64,000 nt of DNA from Gluconacetobacter asukensis (GTDB lineage: Bacteria; Pseudomonadota; Alphaproteobacteria; Acetobacterales; Acetobacteraceae): contig NZ_JABEQE010000013.1 in NCBI RefSeq assembly GCF_014174375.1, positions 62,001 through 126,000 on the forward strand. Direction: 5' to 3'. Below are positions 54,534 to 62,306 of this stretch, in pieces (the stretch's first letter is position 1; every line of letters begins with the position of its first letter). A program made the position numbers and the translations under genes. The notes beneath the pieces were generated by a model. That model worked only from the letters and a program-made list of their open reading frames with translations, did no database searches and had not been told where the DNA came from.

Positions 54534-55060
54534 GGCGTGCCTGCCGGATCGACGATGATGCGGGCCACCATGGCGTGGTGGAACATGCCGCAATATTCGT
54601 TGCAGATGATGCGGAAGAGGCCGGCATGGCGGAATGTGTATTTCACCGTGCCGACCACGCCGGGTACCGCCGTCATGTTGACCGGCGTGCCCTGGATCTC
54701 GAAACCATGCAGCACGTCGGCGCTGGTGACGTAGAAGGTGATTTCGGCCCCTTCGGGCACATGGATCACGTCCGGCGCCCAGTGCCAGGCGCGGCCGACC
54801 ATATAGACCGCATAGCTATTCGGGCCGGTGCGGACCACCTTGCCGTCCTGGAACGCGGCTTCGCGCGCGGGGGCCTGCGGGTCGGTCGCATAGGATTGGG
54901 TACCGGTCACCAGGCCGTAATCATGGACGACGTAGAACATCGTCCCGATCGTCAGCAGTACCAGCATGACCAGCACGCCGAAGATCCAGAACCGCTCGTG
55001 CCGTTCGGCCGAGGCGTGGAAAGCGGCGTCGAAAGGGCTCATGCCCGTCTTGTTGTCCAT
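54530..55060 (-). CDS. ba3-type cytochrome c oxidase subunit II
   Basis: 176 residues with a single N-terminal helix and a periplasmic cupredoxin. The complete CuA site is present: His118, Cys153, Glu155, Cys157, His161 and Met164 (CNEYCGMFHHAM). The single helix, rather than two, matches B-type oxidases. It accepts electrons from cytochrome c. Confidence 0.93.
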   Translation of the reverse strand: MDNKTGMSPFDAAFHASAERHERFWIFGVLVMLVLLTIGTMFYVVHDYGLVTGTQSYATDPQAPAREAAFQDGKVVRTGPNSYAVYMVGRAWHWAPDVIHVPEGAEITFYVTSADVLHGFEIQGTPVNMTAVPGVVGTVKYTFRHAGLFRIICNEYCGMFHHAMVARIIVDPAGTP

Positions 55061-55076
55061 AACCGTTCTTCTCCCG

Positions 55077-55235
55077 TCACGCGCGATGCAGGAAGATCAC
55101 CGAGACCAGGATCCAGACCGTCAGCGTCGCCGCCAGCAGCACGAAGCTGACAACCCAGGTGCCGACCGGCCGGACCTCCATCACGGGCGGGCCGATGCCG
55201 TCATCCCCGTCATCATGTCTGGTCGGTGTGCTCAT
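55077..55235 (-). CDS. small single-helix oxidase subunit
   Basis: 52 residues: a polar Asp-rich head and one C-terminal membrane helix (GTWVVSFVLLAATLTVWILV). It sits between the cytochrome c and subunit II genes and overlaps the former by ATGA. It probably corresponds to subunit IIa/CbaD-like stabilising peptides. Identified by position and topology only. Confidence 0.65.
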   Translation of the reverse strand: MSTPTRHDDGDDGIGPPVMEVRPVGTWVVSFVLLAATLTVWILVSVIFLHRA

Positions 55236-55942
55236 TTCGTGGCTCCCGTGTCCGGTGCAGGCAGGCTTTGCAGGTAGGCCGCGACGGCCTGCATGTCGGC
55301 GTCGGCCATCGCGTGGGTTTCCGTCACCATCATCTTGCCCATCGGGTCGCGATCCTTGCCCTGCTGCCATTGCCGCAGTTGTTCCAGCAGATAGGGGGCG
55401 GACTGCCCGGCCAGATGCGGGGCGAAGCTGCCCATGCCCTGGCCCGCCGGGCCATGGCAGCCGCCGCACGGCATTACGCCATGGGGCATGTCCCCTTTCT
55501 GGAAGATCTCCTTGCCGCGCGCGCGCACTGTGTCGCTGGCCGGGTCGTTCTCGGCCGGGGGCGGTTCGGGCAGGCTGGCATAATAGGCGGCGACGTCCTG
55601 CATCTGCTTCTGGGTCAGCATCCGCGCATAGGGGGCCATCCAGCTGTTGCTGCGCTTGTCGGACGCGAAGAAGCCGAGCTGCTGCTCCAGATAGGCGGCC
55701 GAGAAGCCTGCCAGGCGCGGTATGCCCACGTCGGGCTGTCCCGCGCCGTTCATCAGGTGGCAGGCCGAGCAGCCGACATGGCCGGTCAGGACGCCGCTTT
55801 CCGCGATTGTCCGCCCCGCCGCCGGATCGGGCGTATCGGCCGCGCGGGACGGTTGCGCGGCCAGCAGGGTGAGTCCCAAGAGCGTCAATACGCCAGCCCG
55901 TCGCCGGCCTGGACGGATGGTGCTTCCCGCCGCCTGGTGCAT
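55232..55942 (-). CDS. dihaem cytochrome c4-like protein
   Basis: 236 residues with a signal peptide ending SRAAD. There are two haem sites, CSACH (58-62) and CGGCH (159-163), in tandem cytochrome c domains with distal Met candidates. It is the first gene of the oxidase operon and the likely electron donor to subunit II. The start MHQAAGSTIRPGRRR was chosen; the frame extends upstream to 56017 without a signal. Confidence 0.88.
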   Translation of the reverse strand: MHQAAGSTIRPGRRRAGVLTLLGLTLLAAQPSRAADTPDPAAGRTIAESGVLTGHVGCSACHLMNGAGQPDVGIPRLAGFSAAYLEQQLGFFASDKRSNSWMAPYARMLTQKQMQDVAAYYASLPEPPPAENDPASDTVRARGKEIFQKGDMPHGVMPCGGCHGPAGQGMGSFAPHLAGQSAPYLLEQLRQWQQGKDRDPMGKMMVTETHAMADADMQAVAAYLQSLPAPDTGATK

Positions 55943-56133
55943 GCCTTTCTCCCGTTCGGGTGTCTTGCCGATATGATAGGCTATAGGCGATTGCCGGAAA
56001 TCGGGCACAGCCCGCAACCCCCCGGCATCGCGGTTCCTGGTATTCTTGCTTATTGGCCCGCTCGCTCTTCGGCTGCGACTTTCCGATGTCGTCGGCGCCC
56101 TGTCACGGGGGCGATTTCGATCCGGATAGGTGA

Positions 56134-56155
56134 CCTGTCGCAGAACTGAGACAGG
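56134..56155. promoter_or_regulatory. 18-bp dyad operator, copy 1
   Basis: TGTCGCAGAACTGAGACA (56136-56153) lies in a longer 6-bp inverted repeat CCTGTC/GACAGG. It matches copy 2 at 56488 in 14 of 18 positions. It is about 190 bp upstream of the cytochrome c4 start. Confidence 0.6.
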
Positions 56156-56188
56156 CGCGCGCGATCAGGGGATGGAAATCCGGGGCCC

Positions 56189-56321
56189 GCGTGGAAATGG
56201 ATGCGGCTGGCAATCGGGCGTGCGTTTTGCATGCTCCGCGCCGGGGCGCGGAGCCACATGATGGACGTGCCGCTTGCGCGGCGTTCTGGCGCACCAGCCC
56301 ACATTTCCAGTCAGGCCACGC
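56189..56321. repeat. palindromic intergenic element, copy 2
   Basis: It is related to 41132-41296 with the same terminal GCGTGG/CCACGC ends and the identical 17-mer CGTGCCGCTTGCGCGGC (56266-56282). The arms have drifted and about 25 nt of the interior is missing. Non-coding. Confidence 0.75.
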
Positions 56322-56487
56322 AATAGAGGGACAGGAACAGGGGCGCTTTCATCGTGCCGGCCATAATCTCTGAAACGTGATTATAGTCAATCCGTATCGA
56401 TGCCGCGGGGGACAAAAGCGCCGTCTGGGATTTTCTGCATTGCACCATGGTTTTCCGGCCCTGTTCTTGCGCGGCCGGCTCCGGAAT

Positions 56488-56505
56488 TGTCGCAGTTTTG
56501 CGACA
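56488..56505. promoter_or_regulatory. 18-bp dyad operator, copy 2
   Basis: TGTCGCA-GTTT-TGCGACA is a perfect 7-bp inverted repeat. It lies about 280 bp before the PQQ dehydrogenase start. It shares GTCGC/GCGAC elements with redox response regulators of the RegA/PrrA type, a weak inference. Confidence 0.6.
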
Positions 56506-56784
56506 GTCCGCCGGCCCCATGCCTTTTCGCTGTCGTGACAGAAACGGCTGAACCGGCAAATGCTGAGGGGCCTGACACATAAGAACGACAACGTGCAGGT
56601 GGAGCATCGTCATGAACGGTCTTGCCGGGGATTACCCACTGATCTTGCGCCCTGTTCCTATCGTTACGCTTGCCCGGCTCTCGGCCGGGGCGGCGTGCGG
56701 ACGGTTGGGCGCGACTTTCATGTCCCGGAAGCTGGAATGCCGTGCGGACGATTCCTACCGGAAGAGTGTTGCGGGAGATCCAAG

Positions 56785-58536
56785 ATGAAGTTTGCTTACC
56801 GTACCAGCGTCACCAGGCGGCCCCTGCGCAAGGCGGTGCTGGCCCTGCCGGTCGCACTGGCCTGTGCGACCGTGCTGACGGTTTCATCCCCCGTCCGGGC
56901 GGAAGACCCGGCCGGCCCCTATCAGCCGGTGACGAGCGAGCGGCTGGGCCACGCGGCGCAAGATAATGGCTGGCTGATGTACCGGCATGATTATTCCAGC
57001 ACGGGCTATTCGGTCCTGGACGGCGTCAACGCGGGCAATGTCGCCCAGCTCAAGCCCGTCTGGGATTACGAGACGGGCTCGAAGAGCGGGCATGAGGCGC
57101 CGCCGATCGTCAATGGCGATTACATGTTCATCACCACGCCGAAGAACGGGCTGCTGGCCTTCCAGGCCAGCACCGGCAAGCTGCTGTGGAAATATCAGCG
57201 CGACCTGTCCGACGTGGGGCTGAAGACGATCTGCTGCGACGTGGTGAATCGTGGCGTCGCGCTGTATGGCAGCAATGTCTATATGGCCACGCTGGACAAT
57301 CACGTGCTGGCGCTGGATGCCACCACCGGCAAGGTGGTGTGGGACCAGGCGCTGGAGGCGCCGGACCTGGGCTATGCGATGACGCTGGCGCCGCTGGTGG
57401 TCAAGGGCCATGTCATTGTCGGCGTCTCGGGTGGCGAGTATGGCGGGCGGGGCTTCATCGCGTCTCTGGATGCCAGGACCGGCAAGCAGATCTGGCGGCA
57501 ATCGACGATTCCGGCACCGGGCGAGCCCGGCGGCGATACCTGGCCCAAGGGTGCCTACAAGACCGGCGGTGGCGCCACCTGGCTGACCGGCAGTTACGAC
57601 CCGCAGACCGACTCGCTGATCTGGGGCGTGGGCAATCCGGGGCCGTGGCTGGCGGTGCTGCGGCCGGGCGACAATCTCTATACCGACAGCGTGATCGCGC
57701 TGAACCCGGCGACCGGCAAGATCAAGTGGCATTACCAGTACACGCCGAACGATACGTGGGATTATGACGGCACGAACGAGCCGGTGCTGACCGACCTGAC
57801 CTATCAGGGCAAGGCGTACAAGGCGCTGGTCAGCGCCAGCCGCAATGGCTGGTTCTATGCGGTCGACCGTACGAACGGGCAACTGATCTACGCTGAAAAA
57901 TTCGCGCATGCGACGTCGGTTTCCGGATTCAAGGATGGCAGACCGGTCACCGACCCCGCCATGCGGCCGGACGTGGACAAGGAGATCTTTACCTGCCCCA
58001 GCTTCCTGGGCGGCAAGAACTGGTGGCCGATCGCCGTCGATCCGCAGACCCATTTTGCCTATGTGCCGACCTTGCACACCTGCATGAAGATGAAGGGGGC
58101 CTCGGTTTCGTACAAGGCCGGCCTGCCGTTCCTGGGCGAGACCTTTACCGTCATGCGCGACCCGGAACATCCCGATGAATGGGGTTCGGTCCAGGCCATC
58201 GACCTGAATTCCGGCAAGCAGGCCTGGTCGTTCAAATCCGCGCTGCCGTGGAACGGCGGGATGCTGGCGACGGCCGGCGGGCTTGTCTTCTCGGGCAGCG
58301 CCGACGGCTATCTGTATGCCTTCGATGCGAAAACGGGTTCCGTGCTTTGGAAGAGTCCGAAAATGTCTTCGGGCGTTCTTGGCGTGCCCAGCACCTGGAA
58401 GGTCGGCGACAGGCAATATGTCGGCGTCTATGCCGGTTGGGGCGGCGGTGTGCCGATCTGGGGCGGCGACATGGCGAAGGACCCGCGTGTCCGCTCCATT
58501 CCGCTGGGTGGCCATCTCTATGTCTTCGCGCTGTAA
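56785..58536 (+). CDS. PQQ-dependent alcohol dehydrogenase, lanthanide (XoxF/ExaF) type
   Basis: 583 residues: signal peptide ending SPVRA, then an eight-bladed quinoprotein propeller without haem (type I). The vicinal disulfide Cys150-Cys151 (TICCDVV), Glu218 in SGGEYGG and Asn284 in GNPGPW are PQQ-metal ligands. Catalytic Asp326 is followed at +2 by Asp328 (WDYDGTN), the extra carboxylate that marks lanthanide-dependent enzymes; the GGE rather than GAE triplet agrees. It oxidises alcohols in the periplasm and passes electrons to a cytochrome, evidently the next gene product. The start follows GGGAG. Confidence 0.9.
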   Translation: MKFAYRTSVTRRPLRKAVLALPVALACATVLTVSSPVRAEDPAGPYQPVTSERLGHAAQDNGWLMYRHDYSSTGYSVLDGVNAGNVAQLKPVWDYETGSKSGHEAPPIVNGDYMFITTPKNGLLAFQASTGKLLWKYQRDLSDVGLKTICCDVVNRGVALYGSNVYMATLDNHVLALDATTGKVVWDQALEAPDLGYAMTLAPLVVKGHVIVGVSGGEYGGRGFIASLDARTGKQIWRQSTIPAPGEPGGDTWPKGAYKTGGGATWLTGSYDPQTDSLIWGVGNPGPWLAVLRPGDNLYTDSVIALNPATGKIKWHYQYTPNDTWDYDGTNEPVLTDLTYQGKAYKALVSASRNGWFYAVDRTNGQLIYAEKFAHATSVSGFKDGRPVTDPAMRPDVDKEIFTCPSFLGGKNWWPIAVDPQTHFAYVPTLHTCMKMKGASVSYKAGLPFLGETFTVMRDPEHPDEWGSVQAIDLNSGKQAWSFKSALPWNGGMLATAGGLVFSGSADGYLYAFDAKTGSVLWKSPKMSSGVLGVPSTWKVGDRQYVGVYAGWGGGVPIWGGDMAKDPRVRSIPLGGHLYVFAL

Positions 58537-58546
58537 GGAGGATCGC

Positions 58547-59734
58547 ATGCGCATGAATATTGCCCGCCTGTCGCGCCGCGCCCTGGTTTGTGCCGTAGCC
58601 GCCGGTGCCGTGCTTGCCGCCCGGCCGGCCGGGGCCACGGTTTCGGTCTGCATCGATTCCTCCAACCCGGCCCATGCGATGGATCGCCGGGTCGTCCAGG
58701 CGGTGGCCCGCCAGCAGGGCACCGAGGCCGCGATCTATACGTTCGACGGCAGTGGCGCGGGGGACGATGACGGATTCGATGTCCGGAAATTCAGTACGCT
58801 CGCGGCCTCGCGCTGTGCGCTGGTGCTGGGCTTTCCCGTCGATGCCGCGCATGGCGCGGTGCCGGAGGGGATGCGAGCGACGGCGCCCTATGCACGGATG
58901 GGATTCGTGCTGGTGACGCCGCGCAGCCACGAGGCCGAAACGCTGGCGGCGTTGCCGAGCGGGACGGATGTGGCGGTGACCTACCTGACGGCGCCGAACC
59001 TGTATTTCGTGAAACATCCCAATGTTCACGCCGATATCTATCCGACCGACGCACAGACCATTGCGAGCGTGGTCCATCGCACGGATCGGGCGGCGATGGT
59101 CTGGCGCGCCAGTGCCGTGGCCTATCTGCCCGGCGGGGAAAAGGCGCGTGACTATTGCATGCACGCGCTGAGCGAGCCCCATGCCGATTGGGACGTGGTG
59201 GCGCTGTATGGTCCGCAGGGTGCTGCTGCGGCGGCGTCTTTCCAGAAGAGCATCGAGGCGCTGCGGCGGTCCGGCCAACTGGCGGCCCTGCTGCGCCCCT
59301 ATGCCATGTCGCCGGCCAATCCGATCGTCCTTGCGGCGGCGGAAGCGCCGGCAGCCTCGGCGGCCGCTCCGGCAACGCCGGCTGCCGGTGGGGCGAAGCC
59401 GGCGCTCTTTACGGCGGCGCAGGCCGATGCGGGCAAGAAGGCCTATGCCGATAATTGCGCGCAATGCCATGGCGACAATCTGGAGGGGATGGCCGGCCCC
59501 GCGCTCAAGGGCAAGAATTTCGCCTCGCCCAAGGCGAATTTCCATGTTGGCGATGTGTTCACGATCGTGTCGCAGAATATGCCTGCGACCCAGCCGGCCA
59601 GCCTGCCGCACGATGTCTATGTGAACATCATGGCGTTTCTGCTGCAGCAGAACGGCATGCCTGCCGGTTCGGCCGAACTGACGTTCGACGGGGCCAAATC
59701 GTCGACGGTACCGCTGGTCTATAGCGGGGATTAG
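58547..59734 (+). CDS. fused periplasmic binding protein and cytochrome c (XoxJ-XoxG-like)
   Basis: 395 residues. AAGGAGG directly precedes the ATG. A signal peptide (ends RPAGA) is followed by a type II solute-binding domain of about 240 residues (ATVSVCIDSSNPAHAMDRRV on), like MxaJ/XoxJ, then an Ala-rich linker and a C-terminal monohaem cytochrome c with CAQCH at 304-308. In methylotrophs these two functions are separate genes beside xoxF. Here they are one chain, 10 bp after the dehydrogenase, making it the likely electron acceptor. Confidence 0.82.
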   Translation: MRMNIARLSRRALVCAVAAGAVLAARPAGATVSVCIDSSNPAHAMDRRVVQAVARQQGTEAAIYTFDGSGAGDDDGFDVRKFSTLAASRCALVLGFPVDAAHGAVPEGMRATAPYARMGFVLVTPRSHEAETLAALPSGTDVAVTYLTAPNLYFVKHPNVHADIYPTDAQTIASVVHRTDRAAMVWRASAVAYLPGGEKARDYCMHALSEPHADWDVVALYGPQGAAAAASFQKSIEALRRSGQLAALLRPYAMSPANPIVLAAAEAPAASAAAPATPAAGGAKPALFTAAQADAGKKAYADNCAQCHGDNLEGMAGPALKGKNFASPKANFHVGDVFTIVSQNMPATQPASLPHDVYVNIMAFLLQQNGMPAGSAELTFDGAKSSTVPLVYSGD

Positions 59735-59904
59735 GAAGCGGAGATCTGGTCCGGCCAGGTTGCTGGCCGGATTGGGCCGTGAACAAGAGCGGTCGGGTAC
59801 CCCTCCAAGACGTGACCGGAGCCTGTACAGGCGCGGCGTGATTGGTAGTTCGCGCCATAGGCGAACGCGTTATAATAAAAACAAGAAACAACGGAGTTTG
59901 TCAG

Positions 59905-61512
59905 ATGTCGGCAAGACATTGGGCGCAGGTGGGTTTGACGGCCGTTCTGGCTGCTGGCGGCGTGTCCATGCTGTCGGCCCGCTGCGCCAGGGCTGACGAT
60001 TACAGCGATCTTCTTGACATCCTGCGGGCCAAGGGTGCGTTGACGCAGGTCGAGTATTCGACCCTGCTGGCCAAGCATCGCCATCATGCGGTGGAGCCGG
60101 CCTCGGCCCAGGCTCCGCGGCGGGGGCGGGGTGCAGGGGCACGGCATGGCGCGGCGGTTACGACCGAGGCCGCCGCGGATGGTGCGGTGATGCCGGCGGT
60201 GGTCGCCGCCCAGCGGGCGGCCAACAGTGCCGCGGCCAGCGCCCGTGCCGCCGAGGCCTCGATGCTGGCGGCGCGCAGCACGATCGACAGTCCTAGCGTG
60301 GTCCGGGTCGCCCCTTATGTCTCGGGCAAGGGGCTGACCTTCAAGGCCGGCCAGATCGATATCAATTTCTCCGGCTTCGTGAACGGGTTCTACAGCTACA
60401 ATTCGCCCGGGCATGGCCTGCCGGTGGCGGGCGGGCTGTCGAGCGGGGGCAGCGGGTTCGATTCGTCGGCGGTGCGCAACGGGCTGCTGCCGGCCGGTTT
60501 CGTCCTCAAACTGTCGACGACGCAGTCGGGGATCGACCTGTCGGCGGTGCTGGGCCTGTATCCTGGCCTCAACAATGCCAATCCGGGCGCGTTTAATGCC
60601 AATTCCGGTGGCAGCCCGGTCGGGCTGGGCACGGCGGGTATCGATCTGCGTCAGGTCTATGTGACGGCGGGAACGAAGAGCTTCGGCACCGTCAAGCTCG
60701 GCCGTGACCTGGCGCTGTTCGGTTCCGACGCGATCCTGAACGATGCGACGCTGCTCAGCGTCGGTTCGACGGGCAGCAATACGGCTCCGGCCAATACCTC
60801 GCTGGGCCGGATCGGCCTGGGTTATGTCTATGCCGACTGGATTCCGCAGATTTCCTATGCGTCGCCGGTCATTGCCGGCTTCCAGGGGTCGGTTGGCGTC
60901 TTCCAGCCGCTGGATGCGTTCAATTTTGCCGGTGGCGGTCTGTCGGCGGAGTCGACGCAGCACAGTTCGCCGATGGTGCAGGGCAAGATCACGTACGATT
61001 TCAAGATCGGCGAGCTGAGTACCCGGATCTGGTCCAGCTTCCTGATCCAGCATCAGCAGGGTCTGACGAGCACCATCCTGGCGGAAGCGGATCGGCGTGG
61101 TGCCATGGCCGAGGCCGGCGAAATCGGTGCCAAGCTGACCTATGGCCCCGCTCAGGCCGTGGTCTATTACTATCGCGGCAGCGGTCTTGGCACGACGGGC
61201 CTGTTCTTCGACGGCATTGCGCCGAACGGGCACAAGCGTGATTCGGAGGGATATTACGTGCAGGGCGCCTACAACTTCACCAAGCGCTTCAAGCTGGTGG
61301 GCAGTTATGGCGTCAGCAACCTCTATCTGGCGGCGGGGGATACTGCGACCGGGCTAGTGCGTCGCAACCAGTCCGAGGTTGGTGCGGCCTATTACGATCT
61401 GACCGACTGGCTGAAGCTGGTGGCCGAATATGCCCATACGCAGGCGGCGGCGCATAACGGCAATTCGGCCAGTGACAATACCGTCTCGGGCGGCGCGATC
61501 CTGTTCTTCTGA
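59905..61512 (+). CDS. outer-membrane porin
   Basis: 535 residues. After a signal peptide (ends CARA) and an N-terminal DDYSDLLDILRAKGALTQVEYSTLL segment (periplasmic anchor), a beta-rich barrel runs from about residue 145 to the terminal Phe (GGAILFF), with alternating aromatic strands typical of 16-strand porins. GGAG lies 8 nt before the ATG. It probably lets alcohols and oxidised products through, next to the dehydrogenase operon. Confidence 0.88.
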   Translation: MSARHWAQVGLTAVLAAGGVSMLSARCARADDYSDLLDILRAKGALTQVEYSTLLAKHRHHAVEPASAQAPRRGRGAGARHGAAVTTEAAADGAVMPAVVAAQRAANSAAASARAAEASMLAARSTIDSPSVVRVAPYVSGKGLTFKAGQIDINFSGFVNGFYSYNSPGHGLPVAGGLSSGGSGFDSSAVRNGLLPAGFVLKLSTTQSGIDLSAVLGLYPGLNNANPGAFNANSGGSPVGLGTAGIDLRQVYVTAGTKSFGTVKLGRDLALFGSDAILNDATLLSVGSTGSNTAPANTSLGRIGLGYVYADWIPQISYASPVIAGFQGSVGVFQPLDAFNFAGGGLSAESTQHSSPMVQGKITYDFKIGELSTRIWSSFLIQHQQGLTSTILAEADRRGAMAEAGEIGAKLTYGPAQAVVYYYRGSGLGTTGLFFDGIAPNGHKRDSEGYYVQGAYNFTKRFKLVGSYGVSNLYLAAGDTATGLVRRNQSEVGAAYYDLTDWLKLVAEYAHTQAAAHNGNSASDNTVSGGAILFF

Positions 61513-61521
61513 TGTTTTCAT

Positions 61522-61543
61522 CCGGGGGCATTCATGCCCCCGG
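61522..61543 (+). terminator. hairpin terminator after the porin
   Basis: CCGGGGGCA (61522-61530) and TGCCCCCGG (61535-61543) form a perfect 9-bp stem with a 4-nt loop, 9 nt past the porin stop. No T tract. Confidence 0.6.
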
Positions 61544-61591
61544 ATCGTTCCGCACAGTTTTGCGGATGGCCGCGCACCCAGACGATGGCCA

Positions 61592-61636
61592 AAACGAATA
61601 AAAGTCTTTTTGCTTCTTTTTCTTCAGAAAAAGAAG
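61592..61636. repeat. 45-nt hairpin repeat, copy 2
   Basis: Copy of 35534-35578 with one mismatch. It lies between the porin and the convergent response regulator, where it could act as a bidirectional terminator. Confidence 0.85.
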
Positions 61637-61658
61637 ACTCTGAACCCTGCCGCAGGCG

Positions 61659-62306
61659 TCAAACCGTCTCCCGGTTTTCCCGCCCGCTGATGGTCCAGCC
61701 CGCCGGCATGGCGATGGCCAGGCGGACCAGATCGGCGGTGCGTGCGACGCCCAGCTTGGTCTTGATCATGCCGGCGGTGTTGGCCACCGTCTTGTAGCTG
61801 ACGCCCAGTGTCGCCGCGATGTCGGACAGGCTGCGTCCCTCGCCCAGAAACCGCATGATATCCAGGTCGCGGGCTGTCAGGCGCCCGAAATCGCGGCCCA
61901 GCACGTCGCGATGTTCGCTAAGCATGGAGGCGATTGCGGCTTCGACATAGCATTGTCCGTCCATGGCCTGCCGGATGGCGTCCAGCAGGTCGTCGGCGCC
62001 GATCGTCTTCGAGACATAGCCTGTGGCCCCGGCATCCAGCGCGCGGCGGGCATAGATCGGGTCGGCATGCATGCTCAGGACCAGCACGCGCAGGCCGGCA
62101 TCGCGCAGGCGGGGCAGCAGCCACAGGCCGCCGGCGCCGGGCAGGCCCAGATCCAGCACCACCAGATCCGGCCGCGTGCGCAGGGCGAGGTCATGGGCGG
62201 TCGGGGTGTCGGCGGCTTCCAGGATCGTGGCGCCCAGGGCCGTTGAAAGCAGTTGCCCCAGGCCGGCGCGCACCACCGTATGGTCGTCCACCAGTAGGAT
62301 TTTCAT
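61659..62306 (-). CDS. LuxR-type response regulator
   Basis: 215 residues. The receiver domain has phosphoacceptor Asp52 (LVVLDLGLPG) and Lys in GYVSKTI; the C-terminal LuxR HTH contains LGEGRSLSDIAATLGVSYKT. NarL/FixJ type. It overlaps the kinase stop by ATGA, so they form one operon. The likely target is the adjacent alcohol-respiration genes, by position only. Confidence 0.92.
   Translation of the reverse strand: MKILLVDDHTVVRAGLGQLLSTALGATILEAADTPTAHDLALRTRPDLVVLDLGLPGAGGLWLLPRLRDAGLRVLVLSMHADPIYARRALDAGATGYVSKTIGADDLLDAIRQAMDGQCYVEAAIASMLSEHRDVLGRDFGRLTARDLDIMRFLGEGRSLSDIAATLGVSYKTVANTAGMIKTKLGVARTADLVRLAIAMPAGWTISGRENRETV

Larger units (their letters stand above)
55943..56784. promoter_or_regulatory. 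oxidase / PQQ dehydrogenase intergenic region
   Basis: 842 bp with no convincing gene. It holds both TGTCGCAG dyads (56136 and 56488) and repeat copy 2 (56189-56321), listed separately. The last 300 bp carry an open frame into the dehydrogenase but start there without a plausible ribosome site, so they are read as leader. Confidence 0.6.
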
